This document shows, in pieces, positions 36,642-45,626 of a stretch of 53,238 bases of DNA (positions are counted from its first letter, which is position 1; every line of letters starts with the position of its first letter). The translations under genes were made by a program, and so were the position numbers. The stretch lies in contig NZ_CANBCA010000013.1 of assembly GCF_947367035.1 (NCBI RefSeq), positions 1 to 53,238 of the forward strand, read 5' to 3'. The DNA comes from an uncultured Helicobacter sp. (GTDB lineage Bacteria; Campylobacterota; Campylobacteria; Campylobacterales; Helicobacteraceae). The notes beneath the pieces were generated by a model. It did no database searches. It was not told where the DNA came from and was given only the letters and a program-made list of their open reading frames with translations.

Positions 36642-37535
36642 ATGAAAATACTTCATTTCTTTACAAAACCTTTAGATTTTATTACTAAATATTTAAAAAC
36701 ACTTATCTTTTTGTTAATTGTCGTATTAATTTTCATACCTAAGAATAATGTGCCTGAGCAAGATGCAAATGTTGCTAGAATCAATTTGTATGGTGCGATT
36801 TTGCAAAGTGATAACTTTTTAGAAGAATTAGAAAAACTAGAAAAAAATCCAAATATTCAAGGAATCTTACTTGTGATTGATTCTCCTGGTGGGGCGATTG
36901 CTCCAAGTATAGAAATTTCTGAAGCTATCAAACGTGTTAATCTCAAAATTCCTATCATTGCGTATGCACAAGGTGCAATGGCAAGTGGGAGTTACTTAGC
37001 AGGGGTTTGGGCAAATTCTATCGTGGCAAATCGTGGGGCGCTTTTGGGCTCTATTGGTGTTGTGATTAATGGGGCAGATATTAGCGAATTAGTAGAGAAA
37101 CTAGGAATCAAACCACAAACACTCAAGGCTGGAATCTACAAAGAAGCTGGAACTTTTATGCGCACTTGGACTCCTGAAGAAGAAACAATGTTAAAAAGTT
37201 TGATTAATGAACAATATCAAATGTTTGTCAAAGAAGTTGCAACTGCAAGAAATATTGCAATGCAAAATGAACCAAACTTTGCACAAGGTAGGATCCTAAA
37301 TGCTAAAAGTGCGCTAGAACTTGGATTGATTGACCAAGTTGGAAACCTTTATGATGCGCAAAACCTACTCTTTCAAAAAGCAAATATCAAGAATCCAAAA
37401 TGGTATAAAGAAGAGAAAGATAAAATTGAAATTTACTTAGAAAAAATCTTTGGGGATAATCTTTCACTTAGTGTTCAAAATGGAATCGCTTTAGCATTAG
37501 AACAATTTTTTAAAATTTGGCTAAAAGGCAACTAA
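36642..37535 (+). CDS. sppA: Signal peptide peptidase SppA (S49 family)
   Basis: Inner-membrane serine protease that degrades cleaved signal peptides. One N-terminal membrane anchor (about residues 18-36) is followed by a single S49 domain: VIDSPGGAIAPS, the nucleophile Ser in QGAMASGSYLAG, and the general-base Lys in the LKAGIYKEAG region. At 297 residues it is the short, one-domain form, which works as an oligomer. Its stop overlaps the purU ATG (TAATG). Confidence 0.94.
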   Translation: MKILHFFTKPLDFITKYLKTLIFLLIVVLIFIPKNNVPEQDANVARINLYGAILQSDNFLEELEKLEKNPNIQGILLVIDSPGGAIAPSIEISEAIKRVNLKIPIIAYAQGAMASGSYLAGVWANSIVANRGALLGSIGVVINGADISELVEKLGIKPQTLKAGIYKEAGTFMRTWTPEEETMLKSLINEQYQMFVKEVATARNIAMQNEPNFAQGRILNAKSALELGLIDQVGNLYDAQNLLFQKANIKNPKWYKEEKDKIEIYLEKIFGDNLSLSVQNGIALALEQFFKIWLKGN

Positions 37536-38365
37536 TGCAAATGATATTAAAAATCCAAACACCCGACCAAAAGGGCTTAATTGCAAACATTACACGTGTA
37601 ATGTTTGATTTTAATTTAAATATTTTAAAAAATGATGAATTTGTAGATACAGAAAACAATCTCTTTTTTATGCGCTCTGAAATGGAAGGTGATTGTAAGA
37701 TAGAATCACTAAGAAATGAAATCTGTTCTTTGCTTTCTACGCAGGCTTGTGTAGAAATCTTTGAAGCGAAGCGAAAAAAAATCGTGATTTTATGCACGAA
37801 AGAAAATCATTGCTTAGGAGATTTACTGATTCGCTATGATAGCGGTGAGTTAAATGCAGATATTTTAGCAATTCTATCTAATTACACGCTTTTAGAGCCA
37901 TTATGCCAAAAGTTTAATTTGCCTTTTATTTGCATTCCTAGCGAACATCTTACCCGCGAGGAACACGAAGCCAAAGTCTTAGAAACATTAGAAAAATTCC
38001 CAAGTGATTATATCGTGCTTGCAAAATATATGAGAATTTTAAGCCCAAAATTTGTCCAACAATTTGAAGGTAAAATTATCAATATTCACCACAGCTTTCT
38101 TCCGGCATTCATCGGTGCAAACCCCTACAAACAAGCTTACGAAAGGGGAGTGAAAATCATCGGGGCTACTGCACACTTTGTAAACAATGCATTAGATGAA
38201 GGTCCTATTATTTATCAAGATACTACTAAAGTCAATCACGCAATGAGCTGGAAAGATATGCAAAAAAGCGGACGTGATGTAGAAAAAATTGTGTTAGCCA
38301 AAGCACTCAATCTTGCCCTAGAAGAAAAAATTTTTGTTTATAATAATAAAACAATTATCTTTTAA
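37535..38365 (+). CDS. purU: Formyltetrahydrofolate deformylase PurU
   Basis: Hydrolyses 10-formyl-THF to formate and THF, balancing the C1 pool. The N-terminal ACT domain (residues about 1-80, QTPDQKGLIANITRVMFD) precedes a formyl-transferase-type domain with the catalytic Asn-His-Asp set in NIHHSFLPAFIGANPY, GATAHFV and LDEGPII. Its 276 residues are normal. The ATG at 37535 is preferred because it overlaps the sppA stop. With metH in the same window it hints at active folate C1 metabolism. Confidence 0.94.
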   Translation: MQMILKIQTPDQKGLIANITRVMFDFNLNILKNDEFVDTENNLFFMRSEMEGDCKIESLRNEICSLLSTQACVEIFEAKRKKIVILCTKENHCLGDLLIRYDSGELNADILAILSNYTLLEPLCQKFNLPFICIPSEHLTREEHEAKVLETLEKFPSDYIVLAKYMRILSPKFVQQFEGKIINIHHSFLPAFIGANPYKQAYERGVKIIGATAHFVNNALDEGPIIYQDTTKVNHAMSWKDMQKSGRDVEKIVLAKALNLALEEKIFVYNNKTIIF

Positions 38366-38621
38366 TCTTCAGTGAGATTCTATTATTACACCGCCATAGA
38401 AGAATATCAGCACAAAAATCTAAAAGACAATCAAACAATAAAATCAAAGAAGCCATTAGAATCCAAAAAGATACAAACACAAGTTTAATTGCACGAATTA
38501 ATAAAGCTAAGGGGACCAAATGAAAGTAGAAAAAAGCCTAGCTATTGCAGTAGCTAAGCTAATGAATTACAATGAGAAAATTATAACAAAATTAAATCAA
38601 AAAATCAATCTTAGAACTTGA
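38366..38621 (+). pseudogene. Possible decayed two-gene remnant after purU
   Basis: About 250 bases without a normal gene. One open frame without a start codon ends EAIRIQKDTNTSLIARINKAKG..., and its TGA overlaps an ATG (ATGA) at 38520 preceded by AAGGGG. That ATG opens a 33-codon frame (MKVEKSLAIAVAKLMNYNEK...) ending at 38621. The good ribosome site and stop-start coupling look like the relic of two adjacent genes, but no family is recognisable. Confidence 0.3.
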
Positions 38622-38623
38622 TA

Positions 38624-38947
38624 TTAAAACAAACTAGCATTTTCGCTTTGTTTAGATAATTGTATATCAGAGAAAATCTCTTTTTCTAAATAATGCCATT
38701 CTAGATCTGCTGGAATAGAAGAATCTAACAAAGTTTGCGAGTTTCCACTCTCTCCGATATTTTGAAAAGAACGCGCACTATATCCTGCGATACTACCACC
38801 TTTCATAAAATATGCCGTTACTCCAGCACCTATTCCAGCCCCCAACAAAAATGCGTCTGTTTTAGGTGAAATACACCCGCTAAAGAAAACTGCCACACAC
38901 GCAAAATAGCCAAAGATTAGCATTTTTGTAATATTTTTTTGTTCCAT
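38624..38947 (-). CDS. Small putative lipoprotein
   Basis: A 107-residue protein with a lipoprotein signal (FGYFACVAVFFSGC, Cys about residue 23) and a glycine-rich hydrophobic stretch right after it (FLLGAGIGAGVTAYFMKGG), as in small glycine-zipper lipoproteins. The polar C-terminus has no known motif. The ATG at 38947 is preferred over one 28 codons upstream because AAAGGG lies before it and the signal peptide begins there. It is divergent from tatB across about 110 bases. Confidence 0.7.
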   Translation of the reverse strand: MEQKNITKMLIFGYFACVAVFFSGCISPKTDAFLLGAGIGAGVTAYFMKGGSIAGYSARSFQNIGESGNSQTLLDSSIPADLEWHYLEKEIFSDIQLSKQSENASLF

Positions 38948-39059
38948 TGTTTGCCCTTTTGTAAATAGAATTCTAATTTTCTCTAAGCACACTTTATTCC
39001 AAAATTGGATAGAATCGCAAATTTCAAGCAAAAACTAATAATTAGGGCAAGGTTTAACA

Positions 39060-39575
39060 ATGTTTGGAATGGGATTTTTTGAAATTTTAATGATTGCGGT
39101 TGTGGCAATTATTTTTTTAGGACCAGAGAAACTGCCTAAAGCATTAGTCGATGTAGCAAAATTCTTTAAAGCTGTCAAAAAAACAATGGATGAAGCCAAA
39201 GACAGCATTGAACGCGAAGTGAATCTAAATAAAATCAAAGAAGAAGCTCTAGCTTATAAAAACAGCCTCACACAAGATGTTCAAACTCTAAGCAAAGATT
39301 TAGAATTAAAAGAACTCAATTTGGATTTTAATAAGGACGATTTGCTCTCTCAAGATTCCACGACACCAATACACCATCCTAAGACTCCCCAAACCCCTAC
39401 CACTCAAGATTTAAAAGATTCTACATCACAGAATCCACATTCCAATCCTTTGCTAAAAAGGGAAATTATACCCAACAAATCCAAACCAACCGCTTTGAAT
39501 TTTGGCACAAATTTAGCACCATCGCCAAACCAAGAGAATATAGAATCCCAAACGACAAGGAATGAGAATGTTTGA
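39060..39575 (+). CDS. tatB: Sec-independent translocase subunit TatB
   Basis: Substrate-receptor subunit of the twin-arginine translocase. N-terminal membrane helix (MFGMGFFEILMIAVVAIIFLGPEKLP, including the conserved Glu and the GPxxLP hinge), an amphipathic helix (about 25-60), then a long Ser/Thr/Pro-rich disordered tail. Its 171 residues are typical of Helicobacter TatB. Its end overlaps tatC by 8 bases. AGGGCAAGG-like sequence precedes the ATG. First gene of an eight-gene plus-strand string. Confidence 0.92.
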   Translation: MFGMGFFEILMIAVVAIIFLGPEKLPKALVDVAKFFKAVKKTMDEAKDSIEREVNLNKIKEEALAYKNSLTQDVQTLSKDLELKELNLDFNKDDLLSQDSTTPIHHPKTPQTPTTQDLKDSTSQNPHSNPLLKREIIPNKSKPTALNFGTNLAPSPNQENIESQTTRNENV

Positions 39576-40326
39576 AGATTTAAAGCCCCATATTCAAGAT
39601 TTGCGTAAATGTCTAATTCGTATTACTCTTTCACTATTGATTACTTTTCTTATTTCTTTTTATTTTTGGGAATTTATCCTAGATTGGATGGTTGCTCCGC
39701 TTAGCACTGCACTTCCAAATGGACGTGAAAGCGTAATTTTCACACAAGTTGGAGAGGCATTTTTTACTGCGATTAAGGTAGCGTTTTTTAGCGGATTTAT
39801 TTTTGCTTTACCAATTATTTTTTGGCAAATTTGGGTTTTTGTTGCACCTGGTTTATATGATAATGAAAAAAAACTCGTGATTCCTTTTGTTATCTTTGGG
39901 ACTTTTTTCTTTTTATGTGGTTGTGCTTTTGCTTATTATATTGCTTTTCCTATTGGCTTTGGTTATCTAATAAACTTCGGCTCACAGCTTTTTACCGCAC
40001 TTCCTAGTATTGGGGAATATGTGAGTTTCTTTGCTAAACTTATGGTTGGATTTGGAATTTCTTTTGAATTGCCTGTTATTACATTCTTTTTAGCCAAAAT
40101 TGGACTTATTACAGATAGAACCTTGAAAGAATATTTTAAATATGCCATTGTGTTTATTTTTATTCTTGCAGCAATTCTTACACCCCCTGATGTGCTTTCG
40201 CAATTTTTAATGGCAATTCCACTTGTTTTACTCTATGGATTATCCATTATGATTGCCAAAATCATCAACCCTTACAAGCCCCAAGAAAAAGTAAATGAGA
40301 ATGAGGCAGAAAAAACAAATGAGTGA
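39568..40326 (+). CDS. tatC: Sec-independent translocase subunit TatC
   Basis: Six-span membrane core of the twin-arginine translocase, which recognises the twin-arginine signal. N-terminal motif FEDLKPHIQDLRKCL, then FVAPGLYDNEKK, a Phe/Gly-rich periplasmic loop and FGISFELPVITFFLAKIGL. Its 252 residues are normal. The ATG at 39568 is preferred over that at 39562 because ACAAGG then has a seven-base spacing. Its end overlaps queA by 8 bases. Confidence 0.95.
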   Translation: MFEDLKPHIQDLRKCLIRITLSLLITFLISFYFWEFILDWMVAPLSTALPNGRESVIFTQVGEAFFTAIKVAFFSGFIFALPIIFWQIWVFVAPGLYDNEKKLVIPFVIFGTFFFLCGCAFAYYIAFPIGFGYLINFGSQLFTALPSIGEYVSFFAKLMVGFGISFELPVITFFLAKIGLITDRTLKEYFKYAIVFIFILAAILTPPDVLSQFLMAIPLVLLYGLSIMIAKIINPYKPQEKVNENEAEKTNE

Positions 40327-41419
40327 ATTACAGCTTTGTAGCTATGATTATCTGTTACCTAAAGAATGCATTGCCACTTCCCCTATTTTCCCCAAAGAAT
40401 CTGCAAAATTGCTCGTTTATGAACGTGCAAGCGATAAAATCACTCATACGACTTTTAAGGATTTTGCCACATTTCTTCCGCAAGAGACGCTATTGGTTTT
40501 CAATAATACGAAAGTCCTACCTGCAAGACTTTATGGCACAAAGATTACACAAGATTCCAAAGATTCTAAAACAAAAGGCGCAAACATTGAAACACTCTTT
40601 CATAAAGAAATTGCCCCTAATATCTATCTAATGCAATTTAAAGGGCGTTTAAAAGTCGGGCATTTGGTGGAATTTGAAGGAGGGATTTTTGCTAGAATCT
40701 TAAAAGATATTCAAGAAAATGCACTGGGGGTGGGGTTTAAGGAAGCAGAATTTTTTAAGATTCCACAAAGTGCCTTGCATACTCAATCCATTCAATCCTT
40801 AGAATCTCCTTTAAGTCGCGAAGAGTTTTTTGAGTTTTTAGAGCATTTTGGGCATATTCCCTTGCCTCCTTACATTAAGCGACAAGATACACAAGAGGAT
40901 AAAAACAACTACCAAAGTGTTTTTGCTAAACATTTAGGCGCAATTGCCGCACCGACAGCTTCCTTACATTTTAGCGAGGAATCTTATAAAGATTTAAGAC
41001 AAAACTTCCAAAACACGGAAGTAACACTTCATATCGGTGCTGGAACTTTTATTGGCGTTCAAACGGAAAATATCTTAGAACATAAAATGCACAAAGAATA
41101 TTTTTGTATCTCCCAAGATTCTGCAGATAAAATCAAACAAGCTTCCCATATTACTGCTATTGGCACAACTGCTACGCGCACGATTGAAGAATTTGTTAGA
41201 AGTGGTAGGCTAAAAGGCGAATGTGATTTATTTCTACACCCCCACAATAAACCACGCAAAACCAATGCCATTTTAACAAATTTTCATCTGCCAAAAACTA
41301 CCCTTTTAATACTTGTTGCTTCTTTTATCGGGCTAGATAAAACAAAACAGCTTTATAAAGAAGCGATTGCACAACACTATCGCTTTTATTCTTATGGTGA
41401 TGGAATGTTGATTCTATAA
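40319..41419 (+). CDS. queA: S-adenosylmethionine:tRNA ribosyltransferase-isomerase QueA
   Basis: Forms epoxyqueuosine in tRNA by transferring the ribosyl part of SAM to preQ1. Motifs: YDYLLPKECIA, FNNTKVLPARLYG, GHIPLPPYIKR, the GAIAAPTASLHF core and GAGTFIGVQTENI ... MHKEY, ending YSYGDGMLI. The ATG at 40319 gives the family N-terminus (SELQLCSYDYLLP); an in-frame ATG upstream lies inside tatC. Length 366. A stretch of about 15 residues near 80 (SKDSKTKGAN) is an insertion. Its stop overlaps rsmG (TAATG). Confidence 0.96.
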   Translation: MSELQLCSYDYLLPKECIATSPIFPKESAKLLVYERASDKITHTTFKDFATFLPQETLLVFNNTKVLPARLYGTKITQDSKDSKTKGANIETLFHKEIAPNIYLMQFKGRLKVGHLVEFEGGIFARILKDIQENALGVGFKEAEFFKIPQSALHTQSIQSLESPLSREEFFEFLEHFGHIPLPPYIKRQDTQEDKNNYQSVFAKHLGAIAAPTASLHFSEESYKDLRQNFQNTEVTLHIGAGTFIGVQTENILEHKMHKEYFCISQDSADKIKQASHITAIGTTATRTIEEFVRSGRLKGECDLFLHPHNKPRKTNAILTNFHLPKTTLLILVASFIGLDKTKQLYKEAIAQHYRFYSYGDGMLIL

Positions 41420-42003
41420 TGAAACAAATTCTACAAACTCTACAACCCTCACAAATTACGCTATTAGAATCCTATGCTAACCTACTCTTGCACTGGAATA
41501 CTATTCATAATCTAAGTGGAGCAAAAGATTTGCCAAGTATTCAAAAAAACATTCAAGATTCTCTCTATCCTTTGAACTTAGAATCATTGAATCTATGGGT
41601 TAAAACTAGCCTACTAGATGTTGGCAGCGGCAATGGCTTCCCAAGTATTCCTCTAGGAATTGTTCTAAACATTCCTACAATTCTATGCGAACCTAATACC
41701 AAAAAGTCGGCTTTTTTGCAAAATATTAAAGCCAATTTAAATCTAAAAAACTTTACAATTCAACGCAAAAAGATAGAATTGCTGGAATTAGATTACAAAC
41801 CAAAACTCATTACTTCTAGGGCAACTTTTAATGTGAAGGAGTTTTTAGAAAAATGCTCTGCACATATTGCGCAAGACACAACTATTTTACTCTATAAAGG
41901 TTCAAATTTCAAAAATGAGATTCCACAAGGTTTGCGATACAAGCACTTTCAACACGGCTTACTACACTATCTTATTATTTCAGGGGAAGATTTAAAATGC
42001 TAA
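41419..42003 (+). CDS. rsmG: 16S rRNA (guanine-N7) methyltransferase RsmG
   Basis: SAM-dependent enzyme modifying G527 of 16S rRNA; loss gives low-level streptomycin resistance. Features: LLHWNTIHNLSGAKDL near the start, the SAM loop LLDVGSGNGFPSIPLGI, and ITSRATFNVKEFL. At 194 residues it is shorter than the enteric protein but typical of this phylum. It is coupled to queA by TAATG and overlaps the PP0621-type gene by 7 bases. Confidence 0.95.
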   Translation: MKQILQTLQPSQITLLESYANLLLHWNTIHNLSGAKDLPSIQKNIQDSLYPLNLESLNLWVKTSLLDVGSGNGFPSIPLGIVLNIPTILCEPNTKKSAFLQNIKANLNLKNFTIQRKKIELLELDYKPKLITSRATFNVKEFLEKCSAHIAQDTTILLYKGSNFKNEIPQGLRYKHFQHGLLHYLIISGEDLKC

Positions 42004-42206
42004 AGTTTTTCTTATTCATTTTGCTTATTGTTGGCATCTATTACTTGTTGTTTCGTAAAAAGACAGATAGCGCAAATCATTCAAAACAAAAGCCACATTC
42101 TATTATGCTAGAATGTGTAGAATGTGGCACTTATGTTTCTAATGAAGAAGTCATAATTAAAAATGGAAAATATTATTGCTCTAAAGAATGTGCCAAGCTT
42201 CATTAA
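41997..42206 (+). CDS. PP0621-type small membrane zinc-ribbon protein
   Basis: A 69-residue protein with one N-terminal membrane segment (about residues 2-18) and a C-terminal four-cysteine knuckle: ECVECGTYVSNEE ... YYCSKECAKLH, matching the PP0621 family. A metal-binding role is likely; its function is not known. It overlaps rsmG and lies 11 bases before the next gene. Confidence 0.82.
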   Translation: MLKFFLFILLIVGIYYLLFRKKTDSANHSKQKPHSIMLECVECGTYVSNEEVIIKNGKYYCSKECAKLH

Positions 42207-42217
42207 AGGACAAAAGA

Positions 42218-42601
42218 ATGCTTATTTTAAATCACCCTTATATTGAATCTTTAAAGATTGCTCGTGTGCGCTCCAAAGAGGAAATTGCAAACACATTGCC
42301 CTCTGATTTCTTAGTCTTAACTTGTGATTCTTTGATACAAACTTTAGCCCTCGCCCGTTATTGTAGCAGTAACACAATTACCTATGCGAGCCTTGTTACA
42401 AGCATTAAAGAATCTCTACTTTTAGTCAATTTAAATGTGCAATTTTTACTTTGTACTGACATTAACCTAGCCAAATCTTTGCAGAAACTTGCAGAAACTT
42501 ATCTCTTTGACGCAAAAATCTTGCTCTGCATTCAAAAAGAAGAAGAAATTGAAAAAATTGCAGAATATGGCATTGATGGGGTTCTCTTTGCAAGTTTTTG
42601 A
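42218..42601 (+). CDS. Conserved-looking protein of unknown function
   Basis: I do not recognise this 127-residue protein. It alternates beta strands and helices (FLVLTCDSLIQTLALARYC, VQFLLCTDINLAKSL, AKILLCIQKEEEI, IDGVLFASF) as in a small Rossmann-like fold, with no signal or membrane segment. The ATG at 42218 has AAAGGA at a proper distance; an upstream in-frame start would overlap the zinc-ribbon gene. Its 3' end overlaps the Crp-type regulator by about 14 bases. Confidence 0.7.
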   Translation: MLILNHPYIESLKIARVRSKEEIANTLPSDFLVLTCDSLIQTLALARYCSSNTITYASLVTSIKESLLLVNLNVQFLLCTDINLAKSLQKLAETYLFDAKILLCIQKEEEIEKIAEYGIDGVLFASF

Positions 42602-43241
42602 GACTTTGGAATCCTTTGCGCCTTTTAATGCACTTTGCAAGGAAGATTTAATTAGCTTAAATCAAATCACAACCTTTAAAACTTTTGCTCCTAAAGAAAT
42701 ATTGCTTTATGAGCAGACGGAAATTCCCCATTTATATTTTTTATGTCAAGGCTTATTAAAACTTTATAAAGTCAATCGTTTTGAAAATGAAGTTTTTTTA
42801 GGACTTTTAGACAATGGTTTATTAGTGGATTTCAATTTAGAGAACCGATGGATTTCTTTTGCCAATATTGAATGTGTGCAAGATTCCATTGTTGCTTGCT
42901 TTGATGGAGTTAAATTAACTCAAATTTTAGAATCCAATCCACGTCTTTTGGCATTATTTTTCAAAGAAACTCAAAAGAAAATTGCACTCTTTGAGGAAGT
43001 AATCCAAAAAAATCTAATCTTTGATAGCACTGCAAAAATTGCTTATACTCTCTATTTTCATCTAGATAATTTCAATACACACAAAAAGCAAGAAAACGCT
43101 TGCTTTTTAAATATCCAGCCAGAAACCCTTTCTAGGACACTTAAAAAACTTCATCGTGATAATATTTTAACCACTAATAAGCAAGGAAAAATAGAAATAC
43201 TAGATCCACAAAAACTTCATAATATTTTTAAACAGGATTAA
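42588..43241 (+). CDS. Crp/Fnr family transcription regulator
   Basis: Predicted DNA-binding regulator. The cyclic-nucleotide-binding-type beta barrel spans residues about 10-120 (PKEILLYEQTEIPHLYFLCQGLLKLY), followed by a dimer helix and an HTH in which LNIQPETLSRTLKKLHRDNIL is the recognition unit. There is no Fnr-type N-terminal cysteine cluster. The start is uncertain: a TTG at 42588 has GGGG at a good distance and gives the expected N-terminus; an ATG at 42576 is the alternative. Its stop is two bases before the sensor gene, so regulator and sensor are probably made together. Nss-type nitrate or nitrosative regulators of this phylum are the nearest analogy; this is inference. Confidence 0.85.
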   Translation: MQVFETLESFAPFNALCKEDLISLNQITTFKTFAPKEILLYEQTEIPHLYFLCQGLLKLYKVNRFENEVFLGLLDNGLLVDFNLENRWISFANIECVQDSIVACFDGVKLTQILESNPRLLALFFKETQKKIALFEEVIQKNLIFDSTAKIAYTLYFHLDNFNTHKKQENACFLNIQPETLSRTLKKLHRDNILTTNKQGKIEILDPQKLHNIFKQD

Positions 43242-43243
43242 AA

Positions 43244-44584
43244 ATGACTAAAATTGTAACACGCCTAATTATACTTGGGATTCTCACAACCTTTTGTATT
43301 TCTACAATGATTTTATCTGTAATTTTCATCAATCGACTTGGAATCCAAGATGGCTATATTATCAATATTGCTGGCAAAGAACGAATGTTAACACAAAAAA
43401 TCACCAAAGAAATTTTTATTATCAACTCTCAAAATAGTCAAGACTACACCGCATTGAATTTAGCTTTAGAAGAATTTGAAACGAACCTATACACCCTACG
43501 TTTTGGTAATACACAAAAAAACATTGACCCTCCCTCAAAAAAAACAATCACAACAAAACTAGAAGCCATTTACGCACAATGGGTAACTTTTAAGGCATTA
43601 GTAGAAGACTTTAAGGACACCTCTAGCAAACTACATAAGGATAGAAAATTTTTAGAAGAAAACAACACAAAAATGCTTATACTCTCTGATAATATCGTCA
43701 AAGCAATGGTGGAATCCAAAATGCCTGCTAAGCTAATTGATGATTCTGGACGCCAACGTATGCTCACGCAGAAAATGGCATATCTTATGATGCGTTATTC
43801 TCACATTTGGGACGACAAATCTTATCACGCCTTTAAAGAAAGTTGTAATCTCTACAATAATATTATTACCGATTTTTATCAAAATGCAACCTATAAACAC
43901 ATTCCAAAACTTGCAAACTCTATTCAAGAAGCCTATGAATTTTGGCAAATTTATTCAGAGCATATTCATAATGTATTAAAGCTACAAGAACGCGTTGTGG
44001 AAGATTTAAAGCAGATTACATCACAAAATACAGCAATTTTAAACGAAATTGACTGGACGGTGAATCTTTATTCAGACCTTTCAATCCACCTGCGCACCTA
44101 TTTAGAAAAATTCCAGTATGTTGCGGGTTTCATTATGATATTACTTGCGCTCTACTCTGTTTATAATCTTTTGGATATTAGAGCGCATTTAGGTCATTTC
44201 TTGCATAAAACACGACTTCTTGCTAGCGGTAAGCTTAAAAATAATCCTGCCGAAGTCATTCAGCTAGAAGGAGAAAGTGAGTTATCTGAAGCTTCACAAA
44301 ATCTCTCGCATTTTTTACAACGTATAGAATCCACCAAAGAAACCTCCAAACAAGTTATTCATTTAAGCGAACTCATCAATGAAGAAATAACAAATATTAG
44401 TGAGGCGATTTTGCATAAGCTTACCTACGCAAAAATCAGCAAAGAAAGACGCAAAAGCATAGAGGATAGCATTAACTTAAGTGAAGATATTGCAATTCAA
44501 TCTGGCGAACAACTCATCATTACTGCAAGATTGATAGATAAACTCCACAGAATCCTAAAAGAAATTGAAAATTGTTGTGATTAA
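43244..44584 (+). CDS. Membrane sensor with two PilJ/NarX-type boxes and no output domain
   Basis: Two membrane segments (about residues 7-30 and 292-310) flank a helical periplasmic domain carrying two copies of the NarX/PilJ P-box-like motif: IINIAGKERMLTQKI (about 39-53) and LIDDSGRQRMLTQKM (about 164-178). In NarX the equivalent box binds nitrate/nitrite. The cytosolic part (about 311-446) has a HAMP-like region and helices only. It has neither the MCP hairpin tip nor any kinase motif. At 446 residues the protein ends where an output domain would begin. Its Crp-type neighbour is an obvious candidate partner. Confidence 0.85.
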   Translation: MTKIVTRLIILGILTTFCISTMILSVIFINRLGIQDGYIINIAGKERMLTQKITKEIFIINSQNSQDYTALNLALEEFETNLYTLRFGNTQKNIDPPSKKTITTKLEAIYAQWVTFKALVEDFKDTSSKLHKDRKFLEENNTKMLILSDNIVKAMVESKMPAKLIDDSGRQRMLTQKMAYLMMRYSHIWDDKSYHAFKESCNLYNNIITDFYQNATYKHIPKLANSIQEAYEFWQIYSEHIHNVLKLQERVVEDLKQITSQNTAILNEIDWTVNLYSDLSIHLRTYLEKFQYVAGFIMILLALYSVYNLLDIRAHLGHFLHKTRLLASGKLKNNPAEVIQLEGESELSEASQNLSHFLQRIESTKETSKQVIHLSELINEEITNISEAILHKLTYAKISKERRKSIEDSINLSEDIAIQSGEQLIITARLIDKLHRILKEIENCCD

Positions 44585-44622
44585 AGATTGGGTAAATGGG
44601 CTTACAATTTTAAGATTCTAAA

Positions 44623-45549
44623 TTATGATTTGGAGAGGTTATTTTTCAACTTAAATCCAAAATGCTTGGGTTGATAAAGATTGATTAAGTAAGCAGCAAA
44701 AACTGCCATACTTCCTCCAATGAACGTCAAAACACTTGGAATCTCACCTAAAATTACAAAGCTACTCAAAAGTGCTGTTACAGGAATTAATAAATTAAAG
44801 GAACTTGCTTGTGCTGCACCTACACGGGCAACACCCATATAATAAATACTTGTCCCAACTGCCGTAGATAGCACCGCAACAATAAACATCATCCACCAAA
44901 ATCTTGCATCAAAATAAAAAACTTCAAACATTGCGGGTTGAAAGAAGAAAATAGGAGAAAAGAACAATAGACTAAAAAAGGTAATATAAAGATTAATTGC
45001 CACGGGGTGGATTCCGATATTACGACAAATAAGCGTTAAAATAGCCCAATCTAACGCACAAAATACAAAAAGTGTATTAAATTTACCAAAAAGTTCTTGC
45101 CAACTTCCCAAATTTAGCAAACAAATTCCTGCAACAACACCCAAAAATAAACCTAAAATTTCATTTTTTTTCATTTTCTTACTAGAATTTTTCTTCAACT
45201 TATAAAGACTAAAAGTTAAAAGATATGCAAAGATTGGTATGAGTGTTGTTACAAGCACTCCCCCTTTTCCTGCACTCCCATAGTTTAAACCGATAAAATA
45301 CATAAAAGAATACAAACAATTACACAAAGCAGCTAAGATTAAAAATTTAAAAGTGTGTGTATCAAGACGCAAAGGAATCTTAAGTAAAATGACAATGGGA
45401 ATAGAAGCAAGCAAGGCAAAGAAAAAACGCCAAAAGGTTATAACTTCTGCTCCAATGTAACTGACCATTACTTTACTACTAGGCCACGAAGCACCCCAAA
45501 ACACCATTGCTATAACTAACAATAGATAAAACAACAGGTTCTTATTCAT
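44623..45549 (-). CDS. EamA/DMT family transporter
   Basis: Ten-span drug/metabolite exporter with two EamA repeats: the first begins AMVFWGASWPSSKVM, the second (about residue 165 on) has the ALDWAILTLICRNIG segment, and it ends AAQASSFNLLIPVTALLSSFVILGEIP, a typical EamA end. Its 308 residues are normal. The substrate is unknown. It lies 77 bases beyond the small membrane-protein gene on the same strand and is convergent with the sensor gene. Confidence 0.88.
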   Translation of the reverse strand: MNKNLLFYLLLVIAMVFWGASWPSSKVMVSYIGAEVITFWRFFFALLASIPIVILLKIPLRLDTHTFKFLILAALCNCLYSFMYFIGLNYGSAGKGGVLVTTLIPIFAYLLTFSLYKLKKNSSKKMKKNEILGLFLGVVAGICLLNLGSWQELFGKFNTLFVFCALDWAILTLICRNIGIHPVAINLYITFFSLLFFSPIFFFQPAMFEVFYFDARFWWMMFIVAVLSTAVGTSIYYMGVARVGAAQASSFNLLIPVTALLSSFVILGEIPSVLTFIGGSMAVFAAYLINLYQPKHFGFKLKNNLSKS

Positions 45550-45626
45550 TGCTACTCTTTTTGAAATCTTTTTAAAATCTTAGCAAAAATTTCATCACAA
45601 GGTGAAAGGTAGTATTTATTTATATT

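Noticed and set aside
43244..44584. Calling the sensor a methyl-accepting chemotaxis protein
   Set aside because: The periplasmic and HAMP-like parts fit, but the conserved MCP hairpin tip is absent; compare the true MCP at 52568-53238.
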